53,347 bases of DNA, from NCBI RefSeq assembly GCF_010993965.1, contig NZ_WIXM01000028.1, positions 1-53,347 on the forward strand, given 5' to 3'. The translations under genes and the position numbers were made by a program. How positions within the stretch are numbered: position 1 is the stretch's first letter; the number at the start of each line of letters is the position of its first letter. Below the pieces are notes generated by a model. The model did not search any database. It had not been told where the DNA came from and was given only the letters and a program-made list of their open reading frames with translations. This document shows positions 28,701-37,076 of the stretch, piece after piece. This stretch comes from Gracilibacillus sp. YIM 98692 (GTDB taxonomy: Bacteria; Bacillota; Bacilli; Bacillales; Amphibacillaceae).

Positions 28701-29312
28701 AATAGAGTCTACTTCATCATCAAATAATTCAATTCTTACTGGCTTTTGTTTGGTTAACGGATAGATATCTAAAATACCACCGCGAAGACTAAATTCACCT
28801 GGATTACTTGTCATATCTTGACGCACATAACCCATTTCTACTAAACATTGCAAAGTGTGATCCATGTCAATGATTTCCGAAACCTTAAAGTGAAGTTGGT
28901 ACTTCTTCCAATACTCTATTGGCGGAAGCATGCGTTTTAATGCAGCGACTGGAGCAATTAAAATACCTTTGTCTGACTCCAGCCAATGTACTAATGCATC
29001 AATTCGTTGGCTTAACAATTCTGGACTAGCAACTGCTAGTTCCGATGCTAACAATTCATTTACAGGGTAGAGATAGACATCAGATTGTTCTGAAAACTCC
29101 AGTAAGTCGTCATATAATTGCTGCGCTTGTGTTAGTTGGTGAGTTAACACTAAAGTCTTCTTCTTTGAAGCATCATGCGCCATTGCTGTTAATACACTCC
29201 GTGCTGACCCAGATAATCCTGATACCAACTGCTCCTTTAAACCTGACTGAATGCCATCTATTATCGAATATATATCGTCTCGATCCTTTAAGTAATGTTT
29301 AATTTCTTGCAT
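25779..29312 (-). CDS. mfd: Transcription-repair coupling factor Mfd
   Basis: Removes RNA polymerase stalled at DNA lesions and recruits UvrA. It has 1177 residues, the usual length. The UvrB-like N-terminal module is followed by the RNA-polymerase interaction domain near residue 500 (ELEIGDYVVHSNHGIGRYVG). Translocase motifs are GDVGYGKTEVA (Walker A), DEEQRFG (Walker B) and QLRGRVGRS (motif VI), then the C-terminal TRCF domain. The RNAP-binding region and helicase motifs are intact. Confidence 0.97.
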   Translation of the reverse strand: MQEIKHYLKDRDDIYSIIDGIQSGLKEQLVSGLSGSARSVLTAMAHDASKKKTLVLTHQLTQAQQLYDDLLEFSEQSDVYLYPVNELLASELAVASPELLSQRIDALVHWLESDKGILIAPVAALKRMLPPIEYWKKYQLHFKVSEIIDMDHTLQCLVEMGYVRQDMTSNPGEFSLRGGILDIYPLTKQKPVRIELFDDEVDSIRFYEPETQRSLDKAEHVGILPASEQLLNDHDLVAAAQRLEKALQQTLKSLKKDADKQEVLESISGDIERLQHCERFQGMRKYISYFYDVQSSLLDYLPDDGLIILDEMSRVQETALHLDDEEAEWLKDHLERNQALKSMHLSFDWYDVWAKMTQPRLYLSVFLRHIPNTNPSNIVNISCRAMQQFHGQMHLLQNEMERWQKADFSVVIMAPNQQRVEKVQSILEDYQMSAVISDSLPDLPLSQPAITTGNISSGFELPMHKLAIITESELFKQKTTRTKRKKKVSNAERIKSYQELEIGDYVVHSNHGIGRYVGIETLSLNGLHKDYMLLKYSGDDKLFVPIEQIDLVQKYVGSEGKEPKLYTLGGNEWKKVKRKVQSKVEDIADDLMKLYAEREAAKGYAFSEDTEMQRDFEAAFPYQETEDQLRCIEEIKQDMEKKRPMDRLLCGDVGYGKTEVAIRAAFKAIADGKQVAILVPTTILAQQHYETVMERFQDYPINIGLLSRFRTRKQQTDTLKGLKNGTVDIVIGTHRLLSKDVVYRDLGLLIVDEEQRFGVKHKEKIKQLKTNVDVLTLTATPIPRTLHMSMLGVRDLSVIETPPENRFPIQTYVMEYNGPLVREAIERELARGGQVFFLYNRVDSIERIAQEIQALVEEARVTVAHGQMNESELENVMFSFLEGEADVLVSTTIIETGVDIPNVNTLIVYNADHMGLSQLYQLRGRVGRSNRVAYSYFTYQQDKVLSEVSEKRLQAIKEFTELGSGFKIAMRDLSIRGAGNILGAQQHGFIDSVGFDMYSQMLKEAVEAKQQGKDLEEVQPFEVELDLQIDAYIPDEYIPDEKQKIDMYKRFQAIISEEDIHDLRDELIDRFGEYPEQVENLFHVSKLKMVAKKEKIESITERKQKIEVLVEENRSQEVDGAKLFEFANQYGRIIQLGTEERKLKVVFRFDKRQWHKRYEMLEEFIQTLTEMQRPTVV

Positions 29313-29402
29313 AGCGCTCCCCCTACATACACTTAACCTAATATATGCTTGTTTTTAGTAAACAATGATCAATATAATTGCTTCTATAACCTTTTATACG
29401 TG

Positions 29403-29438
29403 CAAAAATGCTTTGGCATTAAACCAAAGCGATTTTTA
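29403..29438 (-). terminator. fin terminator
   Basis: Stem formed by AAAAATGCTTTGG (29404-29416) and CCAAAGCGATTTTT (29424-29437) with one mismatch; the minus-strand run ends in ATTTTT. It is 9 nt after the fin stop. Confidence 0.82.
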
Positions 29439-29446
29439 CCTTCATC

Positions 29447-29677
29447 CTATTGAATAAAAAAATCTAACTCATGATACTGCGGGTTGTTATCTAATAAACT
29501 TTGACAATTTTCACAGATAGTGTGAAGCGTTACACTTTGATCTGGTCTGTAATTCATGAGTTTTTCTTTTTCTTCCATGGATAATACATTCCAACCTATT
29601 TTTTCCAGATCAATCATGTTAGGGTTTATTCTGCCCACTTCACAACTACAGTGTTTACACGTATAAATTAAACTCAT
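29447..29677 (-). CDS. fin: Anti-sigma factor Fin (YabK)
   Basis: Antagonises sigma-F to help the switch to sigma-G in the forespore. It has 76 residues from ATG 29677, where GGAGGG lies 7 nt upstream; the earlier ATG overlaps that site. Two CXXC zinc motifs, CKHC near the N-terminus and CENC near residue 55, plus the C-terminal HELDFFIQ fit the family. A consensus sigma-F promoter precedes it. It sits between pth and mfd as in B. subtilis. Confidence 0.93.
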   Translation of the reverse strand: MSLIYTCKHCSCEVGRINPNMIDLEKIGWNVLSMEEKEKLMNYRPDQSVTLHTICENCQSLLDNNPQYHELDFFIQ

Positions 29678-29722
29678 GATAGGACCCTCCATTTAAAGGT
29701 TCTACTTTCCGTCATGTACTTT

Positions 29723-29752
29723 TATTTTTGCCCTATCACTTTGTCACTATAC
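29723..29752 (-). promoter_or_regulatory. Sigma-F promoter of fin
   Basis: Minus-strand GTATA (29748-29752), 15 nt spacer, GGCAAAAATA (29723-29732), matching GYATA and GGNNANANTW. Fin is sigma-F dependent in B. subtilis. Confidence 0.75.
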
Positions 29753-29772
29753 GTGCTTTATTCATTATCATA

Positions 29773-30333
29773 TTATTTATTATAATCGTTCATCACAATG
29801 GAAAAAGGTTTATCCATCCATACTTCCATCGCATCCGCTGCATGTGTTACCGCATCTTGCAGCACCGGTTCTTCCTCTTTGGAAAACTTACCCAACACAT
29901 AATCAATAACGGACATTGGTACATCGGGTCTGCCTATTCCAAAGCGCAAACGATTAAAACGCTTTGTTCCTAAATGATCGATGACCGATCTGACACCATT
30001 ATGACCACCGTGTCCACCAGTTTGTCTTAATCGTACTCTCCCTAGTGGTAAGTCTAGATCATCATAAATCACGACAAGATCTTCAGCATCTATTTGATAA
30101 AAATCCATTAATGGTCGAATAGACTCACCAGACAAATTCATATAAGTTTGCGGTTCTAACAGAATAATTTTGTCCTGCTGCGTATTTTCAACTGTAAATA
30201 GTCCATGAAATTTATTTTTAGACAACTTCCATTGGTTGCGTCTTAAAATCTCCTCCACAACCATAAATCCAACGTTATGTCTCGTGGATTCATATTTTTT
30301 ACCTGGATTACCCAACCCCACTATACACTTCAT
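29773..30333 (-). CDS. pth: Peptidyl-tRNA hydrolase
   Basis: Frees tRNA from peptidyl-tRNA that has dropped off ribosomes; called spoVC in B. subtilis. It has 186 residues. VGLGNPGKKYESTRHNVGFM contains the catalytic histidine (H20) and N10. DDLDLPLGRVRLR and GGHGGHNGVRS follow. It lies after ctc with a terminator between. Confidence 0.97.
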   Translation of the reverse strand: MKCIVGLGNPGKKYESTRHNVGFMVVEEILRRNQWKLSKNKFHGLFTVENTQQDKIILLEPQTYMNLSGESIRPLMDFYQIDAEDLVVIYDDLDLPLGRVRLRQTGGHGGHNGVRSVIDHLGTKRFNRLRFGIGRPDVPMSVIDYVLGKFSKEEEPVLQDAVTHAADAMEVWMDKPFSIVMNDYNK

Positions 30334-30409
30334 ACCTTACTTCTTCCTTTAACCATGTATTATATGAATTTAGTGTAACATAAAATTCGATTATTCTATA
30401 ATTTTATCT

Positions 30410-30450
30410 ACTGAAAGAAGACGCAGCTCTTTTACGCTGCGTCTTCTTTT
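30410..30450 (-). terminator. ctc/rplY terminator
   Basis: Fourteen-base perfect arms AAAGAAGACGCAGC (30414-30427) and GCTGCGTCTTCTTT (30436-30449), 8 nt after the stop. The downstream minus-strand run is short (TTTC). Confidence 0.85.
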
Positions 30451-30457
30451 ATTCTTT

Positions 30458-31087
30458 TTATTCTTCCTCATCATCCGAATCCGACTTTTCATTGGCGACT
30501 TCTGGTTCTTCCTCTGTCGTTTCTTCTTCAGGTGGTTCTTCATCAGGGACTAAGACTGATACAATGGTTGTATTCTCATCTTCTAGTATTTCATAGTTCT
30601 TACCTTCCTTTAAATCTGAGACAAGAATACTATCGCCTACACCTAAGTCCGATACATCTATTGATATTTGCTCTGGAATATCATTTGGTTTTGCTCTAAC
30701 CGCTAACTCATAAAGCGGCTGCTGTACAACGCCACCTTCATTTGCGCCTTTGGCTTCTCCTTCCAGAGAAATCGGAACCTGGACATCCATTTCTTCCTTC
30801 ATGTTTACTACATAAAAGTCAGCGTGGACAAGTTCATCCTTAATAGGGTCTATCTGATAATCGTGAAGCATTACATCAAACGATTCTCCATCCACTTTTA
30901 AAGAGATAATAGCATTTTTCCCTTCATCTCTAACTGTTTTTAATAGTTCCATGCTATTCACCGATACTGTCTTCGGTTCTACGTTGTAACCATAGACTAT
31001 CGCTGGAACATCTCCTGTTGATCTAAGCTCTTTCGTTGTTGAAGTTTGTAGATCATGACGCGCTTTTGCTTGTAATGCTACTGCCAA
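30458..31087 (-). CDS. ctc: 50S ribosomal protein L25, general stress form (Ctc/TL5)
   Basis: Binds 5S rRNA; in B. subtilis it is a general stress protein. It has 210 residues. The N-terminal L25 domain (about 1-92) is followed by the Ctc C-terminal beta domain (about 93-180) and a long acidic tail of Glu/Asp. Translation most likely starts at TTG 31087, which has GGAGG 9 nt upstream; a GTG at 31096 overlaps that site. A sigma-B promoter lies upstream, as for B. subtilis ctc. Confidence 0.94.
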   Translation of the reverse strand: MAVALQAKARHDLQTSTTKELRSTGDVPAIVYGYNVEPKTVSVNSMELLKTVRDEGKNAIISLKVDGESFDVMLHDYQIDPIKDELVHADFYVVNMKEEMDVQVPISLEGEAKGANEGGVVQQPLYELAVRAKPNDIPEQISIDVSDLGVGDSILVSDLKEGKNYEILEDENTTIVSVLVPDEEPPEEETTEEEPEVANEKSDSDDEEE

Positions 31088-31127
31088 TTCGATCACCCTC
31101 CATATTTTTAACCGTTATATGCCTATT

Positions 31128-31154
31128 TTTCCCTTGTTTATAAACAGTTAAACC
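31128..31154 (-). promoter_or_regulatory. Sigma-B promoter of ctc
   Basis: Minus-strand GGTTTAA (31148-31154), 14 nt spacer, GGGAAA (31128-31133), fitting the sigma-B consensus GTTTAA and GGGWAW. The gene is a classic sigma-B target in B. subtilis. Confidence 0.8.
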
Positions 31155-31341
31155 TATTTTTCTAAGAAGTGACCTTTTTCATATAGTTTTATATCCAATA
31201 TCAATTTCAGCGCATCTTAAATCAAAGCTGTTTTCTAAAAGATTGTTGCTTATTAAAAAACATCACTGCACAATAGCTATATACTGCGCATTAACTTTAA
31301 CATGACTTTCTCATTCTTACTTAGGTGAGTGCTAGTACCGC

Positions 31342-31461
31342 GCTGCGGAAAAACACTCGCTTTCCGTGGGGAACGCTTCAGCCTCCTCGGAAGCAAAGGG
31401 CGCTTCCTGCGGGGTCTTCAGACTGTTCCTTTCCCACAGGAGTCTCGCATTTTTCCGCAGC
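31342..31461 (+). repeat. Palindromic element 3 (type II, forward)
   Basis: 120 bp bounded by GCTGCGGAAAAA and TTTTTCCGCAGC. Interior: CGCTTTCC, middle stem GTGGG/CCCAC, AGCCTCCTCG, apical stem GGAAGC/GCTTCC, CTGCGGGGTCTTC, GGAGTCTCG. Its right flank (TTAGGTTGGTGCTCGTTTTG) recurs after element 7. Confidence 0.87.
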
Positions 31462-31549
31462 TTAGGTTGGTGCTCGTTTTGAGTGAGAAAATATCATCAA
31501 ACCTATGGAAAAATGAAATAAATCATAAATCGTACCACTCACTAGCGTA

Positions 31550-31661
31550 GACAACATACGGAGACTCCTGTGGGACAGCGAGAGCTGAAGATCCACTTGG
31601 TAAAGGGTTTTTCTTTACCAAGTTAGCTAAAAACCGCCCACGGAAAGCGAAGTATGTTGTC
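31550..31661 (-). repeat. Palindromic element 4 (type I, reverse)
   Basis: 112 bp bounded by GACAACATAC and GTATGTTGTC. The interior closely matches element 1 (middle stem GTGGG/CCCAC, apical ACTTGGTAAAG/CTTTACCAAGT), although the outer arms are different. It faces element 3 across an 88 bp linker. Confidence 0.87.
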
Positions 31662-31781
31662 GGAGCGTATGATTACAGGCTTCAAAAATGAGGGAGATTT
31701 AAGCACTATATTAATATTTTACTGTGTCGCTGTTTTGTTCAATTGTGTATTAAAATAAAACCATGCAAAGCCAAAAGAGCT

Positions 31782-32732
31782 TTAATCAAACAAAATACTT
31801 ACAGATTGGCGTTCATGGACGCGAATGATTGCCTCGCTAATTAAAGGTGCTACAGACAATTGTGTTACTTTATCAATTTGTTTTTCTTCGCTTAAAGGAA
31901 TACTATTCGTGACCACTAACTCCTTAATTTTAGAGCTTTGAATTCTATCAATAGCTGGACCTGATAGAACAGGGTGTGTACAGCATGCATAAACATCTGT
32001 CGCCCCATTTTCAATTAATGCGTTTGCCCCTAACGTAATCGTACCTGCTGTATCAATTATATCATCAATTAATATGGCTGTTTTCCCTTCAATATTACCG
32101 ACAATATTCATAACCTCAGCAACATTTGGGCGCGGGCGTCTCTTATCAATAATGGCAATCGGTGCCTTTAATCGATCAGCTAATTGACGAGCACGTGTCA
32201 CCCCACCATGGTCAGGTGATACCACTACAATATCTTCCAGTTCTTTTTTGCTCCAATAGCTAGAAAGAATTGGTACACCAACTAGCTGATCTACTGGAAT
32301 ATCAAAAAAGCCTTGAATTTGTGGTGCATGCAAATCTAATGTAATGACACGAGAAGCTCCTGCTGTTTGTAATAAGTCGGCAACAAGCTTAGCTGTAATT
32401 GGTTCGCGAGCTCTTGCCTTTCTATCTTGACGTGCATACCCATAATAAGGCATTACGATATTAATCGATTTAGCAGATGCACGCTTTAACGCATCAATCA
32501 TAATTAGAAGTTCCATAATATGCTGGTTCCCTGGCTCGCAAGTAGATTGAACAACATATACGTCACAGCCTCTAATACTTTCTTCAATATTAATTTGGAT
32601 TTCACCATCACTAAACTTCGTTACCGAGCTTTTACCCAAGTCCACTCCGATATTTGCAGCAATCTCTTCTGCTAGTCTCGGATTCGAATTTAATGTAAAA
32701 ACTTTTAACTTGGAATCCTTATATTCGGACAT
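31782..32732 (-). CDS. prs: Ribose-phosphate pyrophosphokinase
   Basis: Makes PRPP for nucleotide, histidine and tryptophan synthesis. It has 316 residues. [16 protein letters not shown] (near 130), the flexible loop KKRRP-like DKRRPRPN, and the PRPP loop [12 protein letters not shown] (near 218) are all present. It lies 29 nt after glmU and is co-transcribed with it. A weak hairpin lies downstream without a T run. Confidence 0.97.
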   Translation of the reverse strand: MSEYKDSKLKVFTLNSNPRLAEEIAANIGVDLGKSSVTKFSDGEIQINIEESIRGCDVYVVQSTCEPGNQHIMELLIMIDALKRASAKSINIVMPYYGYARQDRKARAREPITAKLVADLLQTAGASRVITLDLHAPQIQGFFDIPVDQLVGVPILSSYWSKKELEDIVVVSPDHGGVTRARQLADRLKAPIAIIDKRRPRPNVAEVMNIVGNIEGKTAILIDDIIDTAGTITLGANALIENGATDVYACCTHPVLSGPAIDRIQSSKIKELVVTNSIPLSEEKQIDKVTQLSVAPLISEAIIRVHERQSVSILFD

Positions 32733-32761
32733 GATTTTCCCTCCATCATCTTTATAATCCC

Positions 32762-34126
32762 TTACTTATATTTCTTGGCATACCCTTCCTTATTTAATTG
32801 CTTTACTCGGCTAATCGATAACGCATCACCAGGTACATCTTCATGGATGGTCGAACCTGCTGCCACTAATGCACCTTTACCAACCGTTACAGGGGCGATC
32901 AGATTTGCATTGCAGCCAATAAATGCGTCATCTTCAATTTTCGTTAAGTACTTATTTTTCCCATCATAATTCACAGTGATGGTTCCACAACCTATATTAA
33001 CACCACTTCCAATTTCAGCATCACCAATATAGCTTAAATGAGGTACTTTACTTTTATCATCTATTTTTGATTTCTTAATTTCAACAAAATTACCGATTTT
33101 TACATCATTACCTACATTAGCTGAAGGACGTATATGGGCGAACGGACCAACTTGTACCCTTGCTCCAATATAGCTGGAATTAGCAACACTATGTCTAAGT
33201 ACGGTCCCTTCACCAATATGACAATCGTTCACTTCAGCATTCGGGCCAATTTCCGCATCCTTTTCAATGGTAGTATTACCTTGAATGACACAGCCTGGGT
33301 GGATCGTAACATCTTCTGCTATGTTCACATCAGTTCCAATGTACGTCTGATTCGGATCAATAATACTAACACCATTACGCATATGTTGCTCATTAATTCT
33401 TTCTTTCATGTACTGCTCGGCTTTAGACAATGCAACACGATCATTAACCCCAATTGTTTCATGGAAATCATCTGTTTGATAGGCTACCACTTTTTCGCCT
33501 TCTTTTTGAGCGATTTGAATCACATCCGGTAAATAATACTCACCTTGTGCATTATCATTGGAAACGTTTTTTAATGCTTCGAATAGCAATTGGTTATCAA
33601 AGCAATATGTACCTGTATTAATTTCCTGTACCTGTTGTTCTTCAGCTGTAGCATCTTTTTGTTCGACTATCTTTTCGACTTGATTATGATCATCTCGAAT
33701 GATCCTGCCGTACCCTGTTGGATTCTCTGCATGAGCAGTTAAAATAGTCACTTTTGCCTGTTGCTCTTCATGGTAATCTAACACAGCTTGTAGTGTTTCT
33801 TTGGTTAGCAGCGGGGTATCTCCACATACCACAATGGTTGTTCCCTGCTTGTCTTGCAAAAACTTTTCTGCTTGTTGAACAGCATGGCCAGTCCCTAACT
33901 GCTCTTCTTGTACCACAAATTCTGAATCGTTTCCTAATTGATCCTGAACCTTCTCCGCACCAAACCCTACAACGGTTGTAATACTTGATAGCTGTAAAGA
34001 TTTCAATTGGTCTACCACATGATGTACCATTGGTTTTCCTAAAACCGGATGTAGCACTTTATATAATTTAGATTTCATTCTTGTTCCTTTTCCAGCAGCA
34101 AGCACAACTGCATAACGATTAGACAC
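32762..34126 (-). CDS. glmU: Bifunctional GlcNAc-1-P uridyltransferase / GlcN-1-P acetyltransferase
   Basis: Makes UDP-GlcNAc for peptidoglycan and teichoic acid. It has 454 residues. The N-terminal pyrophosphorylase begins with [11 protein letters not shown] (about 10-20), followed by a left-handed beta-helix acetyltransferase of hexapeptide repeats from about residue 250 to the end. A sigma-A promoter is visible at 34215-34243. The order spoVG-glmU-prs-ctc matches B. subtilis. Confidence 0.97.
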   Translation of the reverse strand: MSNRYAVVLAAGKGTRMKSKLYKVLHPVLGKPMVHHVVDQLKSLQLSSITTVVGFGAEKVQDQLGNDSEFVVQEEQLGTGHAVQQAEKFLQDKQGTTIVVCGDTPLLTKETLQAVLDYHEEQQAKVTILTAHAENPTGYGRIIRDDHNQVEKIVEQKDATAEEQQVQEINTGTYCFDNQLLFEALKNVSNDNAQGEYYLPDVIQIAQKEGEKVVAYQTDDFHETIGVNDRVALSKAEQYMKERINEQHMRNGVSIIDPNQTYIGTDVNIAEDVTIHPGCVIQGNTTIEKDAEIGPNAEVNDCHIGEGTVLRHSVANSSYIGARVQVGPFAHIRPSANVGNDVKIGNFVEIKKSKIDDKSKVPHLSYIGDAEIGSGVNIGCGTITVNYDGKNKYLTKIEDDAFIGCNANLIAPVTVGKGALVAAGSTIHEDVPGDALSISRVKQLNKEGYAKKYK

Positions 34127-34214
34127 GTTTAACCCTCCATTTCATCCTTCATAGGATTATCATGTATTTTTTATCAGCACTGTTTCAATTATGTACAATA
34201 CTATCCCAATTATG

Positions 34215-34243
34215 AATATATACGAAACAGAGAGCATTTTCAA
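34215..34243 (-). promoter_or_regulatory. Sigma-A promoter of glmU-prs
   Basis: Minus-strand TTGAAA (34238-34243), 17 nt spacer, TATATT (34215-34220), about 90 nt upstream of the glmU start. Confidence 0.65.
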
Positions 34244-34263
34244 TCATGAAAGGTAAGAACATA

Positions 34264-34290
34264 AGAAAAACCGGGCAAAACCGGCCCGGT
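34264..34290 (-). terminator. Second terminator after spoVG
   Basis: GC-rich arms ACCGGGC (34270-34276) and GCCCGGT (34284-34290), followed by TTTTTC on the minus strand. It lies 226 nt after the spoVG stop, downstream of the repeat fragment. Confidence 0.75.
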
Positions 34291-34385
34291 CTCCTTTATA
34301 ATTTTTCTGACATACATAAACTTTGTGATAGACATTTAATGCGTCCTAAGATGATATAACTCGATCAATGATGAGTGCAAGTCTT

Positions 34386-34434
34386 GCTGCTGAAAAACTC
34401 TCGCTTTCCGTGGGGAACGCTTCAGCCTCCTCGG
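34386..34434 (+). repeat. Palindromic element 6 (type II, left half only)
   Basis: Contains GCTGCTGAAAAAC, CGCTTTCC, GTGGGGAACG and TTCAGCCTCCTCGG, then stops; the matching right half is missing. The left flank (TTTTTCTGACATACATAAAC near 34303) resembles that of the composite copies at 5494 and 39169. Confidence 0.75.
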
Positions 34435-34468
34435 TATTACGAACGAATTTGATGCTTTCTTTCCTATC

Positions 34469-34506
34469 AAAAAAAGTCTAATCCAAAATTTTGGATTAGA
34501 CTTTTT
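34469..34506 (-). terminator. spoVG terminator
   Basis: A perfect 36-base palindrome (34471-34506) with arms AAAAAGTCTAATCCAAAA. It lies 10 nt after the spoVG stop with a T run on the minus strand. Confidence 0.92.
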
Positions 34507-34515
34507 GCACCATTT

Positions 34516-34806
34516 TTATGAAGCACCAGCTTCTTCATATTCAACTTCAGCTTCACCCACACGATGATATTCTTCCAATACAGCATCCTGAATTTTTGCT
34601 CGAGTGTTCGAATTAATCGGATGCGCAATATCTCTAAATTCACCATCGGGAGTACGCTTAGAAGGCATTGCTACAAACATTCCATTATTTCCATCGATCA
34701 CACGAATATCATGAACAACAAATTCCTGATCTAATGTAATAGATGCGATTGCACGCATTCTTCCATCGGTATTCACGCGGCGTAATCTTACGTCAGTTAC
34801 TTCCAT
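34516..34806 (-). CDS. spoVG: Septation/sporulation regulator SpoVG
   Basis: 96-residue RNA/DNA-binding protein that affects septation and sporulation. It begins [20 protein letters not shown], the strict family N-terminus, and contains [20 protein letters not shown]. The ribosome site AAAGGTGGTGATA is strong. A sigma-H promoter precedes it. B. subtilis has yabJ between purR and spoVG; there is no room for it here. Confidence 0.97.
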   Translation of the reverse strand: MEVTDVRLRRVNTDGRMRAIASITLDQEFVVHDIRVIDGNNGMFVAMPSKRTPDGEFRDIAHPINSNTRAKIQDAVLEEYHRVGEAEVEYEEAGAS

Positions 34807-34848
34807 TATGTATCACCACCTTTTCCCTTATATAAGAACTTATTATTT

Positions 34849-34877
34849 AAATTCAACAAATTTTCGAAAATTCCTGC
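34849..34877 (-). promoter_or_regulatory. Sigma-H promoter of spoVG
   Basis: Minus-strand GCAGGAATTT (34868-34877), 11 nt spacer, TTGAATTT (34849-34856), fitting sigma-H RNAGGAWWW and RNGAATWW. The AT-rich sequence upstream resembles the AbrB-bound region of B. subtilis spoVG. Confidence 0.8.
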
Positions 34878-34936
34878 TTAAATACAAAATTTTTTGAATA
34901 TTTATTTTTTTTACGGGAAAAGGGAGGGGATAAGGT

Positions 34937-35749
34937 TTAATAAAAGTAATTCCCTTTCGTTACTTCAATTTGTTTATTATTATCATCAACATTTTTAATT
35001 TGGACTAAAGAAACATAATCGTCAACAACCCGGTCTTCTTCCTCGTCCTCTGCTTCTGCTAATACACCTATTGCTCGAACATTTGCATTAAATTCTTGTA
35101 ATAAACTCTTCATCCCATTAATGGTACCCCCAGCCTTCATAAAATCATCTACAATACAGACGTTTTCCCCTGGCTGCAGGCTGCGCTTAGAGAGCACCAT
35201 TGTTTGAATTTTCTTAGAAGATCCGGAAACATAATTGATACTCATGGTAGACCCCTCCGTCACTTTGGGGTCTCGACGAACTATGACGACAGGTACATTT
35301 AAAAAAGATGCAACTGCATACGCTAACGGAATCCCCTTCGTAGCAACGGTCACAATCGAGTCGATTTCCAAATTCGCAAATTTGGATGCAAACAGGCGTC
35401 CAATATTTCGGACTATGTTTGGATTTCCTAATATATCACTCATGAATAAATACCCTCCGGGGAGGATTCTTGTTGGATCTGCTAAATCGTTGCATAGCTT
35501 CTCAATAAATTGATTACTATGCTCTGAAGACATAGCTGGGATATACTTCACCCCACCAGCTGCTCCTGAGATAGAAGCTAAATAACCAATGCCATCTGCT
35601 TGGAAAATACGGTTCATAATAGCTAAATCCTCACTTATCGAGGATTTGGCAGCCCCATACGTTTCAGAGAAAAAAGGTAATGAGATAAGTTCCATCGGGT
35701 GTTCTATTAAATAATTGGTCATTGCTACTAAACGATCACTTCGTTTCAT
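34937..35749 (-). CDS. purR: Purine operon repressor PurR
   Basis: Represses purine genes and responds to PRPP. It has 270 residues: N-terminal winged helix (about 1-74) and a phosphoribosyltransferase-like domain with the PRPP motif NVCIVDDFMKAGGT near residue 200. The upstream sequence has ACATTCGG, possibly one arm of a PurBox, but no full box was found. Conserved order with ispE upstream. Confidence 0.97.
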   Translation of the reverse strand: MKRSDRLVAMTNYLIEHPMELISLPFFSETYGAAKSSISEDLAIMNRIFQADGIGYLASISGAAGGVKYIPAMSSEHSNQFIEKLCNDLADPTRILPGGYLFMSDILGNPNIVRNIGRLFASKFANLEIDSIVTVATKGIPLAYAVASFLNVPVVIVRRDPKVTEGSTMSINYVSGSSKKIQTMVLSKRSLQPGENVCIVDDFMKAGGTINGMKSLLQEFNANVRAIGVLAEAEDEEEDRVVDDYVSLVQIKNVDDNNKQIEVTKGNYFY

Positions 35750-35803
35750 GACTACACCTCAAAATCCGAATGTTTTGTGGTAAATATAACATTATATACG
35801 TGT

Positions 35804-36673
35804 TTAATCAAGTGTTTGATTAACTCCTAACATCCGGACTACAAATACTTCTTCACAAAATCCTCTTAAGCTGTTGTAAAGCCTCATGGCTCTACTTTCA
35901 TGTTTCACCAAACCAAATACAGTCGGTCCGCTTCCACTCATTAAAACAGCATCCGCACCTGAATCGACCATTTGTTGTTTGATTTGTTGTACCTCTGGAT
36001 TTTTGGGAAGTGTCACGGATTCTAATACATTTTGAAGACGAGCACACATATCTTCATAATCGGAACGGTAAATAGCATCTATCATCGCTTTTGTATTAGG
36101 ATGTTCCATTTCATCTAATTTTAACGACTTATAGACAGATTGTGTAGAAACACCTTGAGAAGGCTTAGCAAGGATTACCCAACACTTAGGAGGTGGAGGT
36201 AATTCTGTTATTTTTTCTCCACGTCCTTTTGCTAATGCCGTTGAATTATATACACAAAAGGAAACGTCTGATCCTATCTCTGAACCCAATTCCGCTAATC
36301 TCTCCACACTCAGCTTTAAATTCCATAATTGATTTAATCCTCGTAACACCGCTGCAGCATCACTACTTCCACCAGCTAATCCTGCTGCGACAGGTATTTG
36401 TTTATCTATTTTGATTTTAACTCCCGCTTTCACCTTATAAGTTTCTTGAAGTAATTTAGCTGCTCTGTAGGCTAAATTCCGCTCATCATTGGGAACAAAA
36501 CGATTTTCTGATTCAATTACTATGGTTTGTTCTTCTAACCAAAACATTTCCACTCGATCAGATAAATCAACGGTTGTCATGACCATTTCTACTTCATGAT
36601 ATTGATCAGGGCGCTTATAAAGAACATCTAAGGATAAGTTGATTTTTGCAGGGGCTTTTTCCAAAATATACAT
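35804..36673 (-). CDS. ispE: 4-diphosphocytidyl-2-C-methyl-D-erythritol kinase
   Basis: ATP-dependent kinase of the MEP isoprenoid pathway. It has 289 residues, GHMP family: [13 protein letters not shown] at the N-terminus, ATP loop [20 protein letters not shown] (near 92-111), and GSGPTVFG near residue 262. It is followed by purR 54 nt downstream. Confidence 0.97.
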   Translation of the reverse strand: MYILEKAPAKINLSLDVLYKRPDQYHEVEMVMTTVDLSDRVEMFWLEEQTIVIESENRFVPNDERNLAYRAAKLLQETYKVKAGVKIKIDKQIPVAAGLAGGSSDAAAVLRGLNQLWNLKLSVERLAELGSEIGSDVSFCVYNSTALAKGRGEKITELPPPPKCWVILAKPSQGVSTQSVYKSLKLDEMEHPNTKAMIDAIYRSDYEDMCARLQNVLESVTLPKNPEVQQIKQQMVDSGADAVLMSGSGPTVFGLVKHESRAMRLYNSLRGFCEEVFVVRMLGVNQTLD

Positions 36674-36739
36674 ATTTATGTCACCTACTTCTATTCCCTC
36701 AATCTAAATAATGCTTTATGTAAAGATACCATAAATGCA

Positions 36740-36773
36740 ATAAAGGAACAAAGCCTAACTAGGCTTTGTTCCT
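36740..36773 (-). terminator. sspF terminator overlapping the coding end
   Basis: Arms AGGAACAAAGCCTA (36744-36757) and TAGGCTTTGTTCCT (36760-36773). The 5' arm in the transcript encodes the last residues and stop of sspF. The tail is TTTATT. Confidence 0.75.
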
Positions 36774-36938
36774 ATTCATGTTCTCTTCTGCGATTTGCAC
36801 AGCTCGTTTTACCATGTTTCCCGCATCTCTTGCAGTTATTCCGCCCCAACCATCATTTTGCACTGTGTCGTAAAAACCTAATTCTTTAGCAAGCTCTTCT
36901 TTAAAACGGTGTGACATTATCCCCCGTCTTCTGCTCAT
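36759..36938 (-). CDS. sspF: Small acid-soluble spore protein, alpha/beta type
   Basis: 59 residues from ATG 36938. [20 protein letters not shown] leads into [15 protein letters not shown] and [16 protein letters not shown], the two conserved SASP blocks. It coats forespore DNA and protects it from UV and hydrolysis. It sits between veg and ispE as in B. subtilis. A clear sigma-G promoter was not found: CATACAC is nearby but with poor spacing and -35. The gene is short enough to be missed by length cut-offs. Confidence 0.93.
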   Translation of the reverse strand: MSRRRGIMSHRFKEELAKELGFYDTVQNDGWGGITARDAGNMVKRAVQIAEENMNRNKA

Positions 36939-37076
36939 CGAAGATTACTTCCCTTCTGTCGCTTTTTTACGACAGTCATAGTGTATGTAACAAGAGGATA
37001 GCTATACGGGAATATAGGAGGGATGTTGTTTCCTTATCAATTAAAATTTACCATAATAAAAAGCAGCAAACATGGT

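Larger units (their letters stand above)
31160..31760. other. Gene-free region with a second facing pair of palindromic elements
   Basis: No credible coding sequence lies between ctc and prs. The stretch contains elements 3 and 4. The only long open frame (31329-31550) reads through element 3 and has no ribosome site. Confidence 0.7.
34127..34463. other. Intergenic region upstream of glmU
   Basis: No gene seen. It holds the glmU promoter, a GC-rich hairpin at 34264-34290 and half of a palindromic element (element 6). Confidence 0.7.

Noticed and set aside
31329-31550. 73-codon open frame between ctc and prs
   Set aside because: It reads through element 3 and its flank and has no ribosome-binding site.
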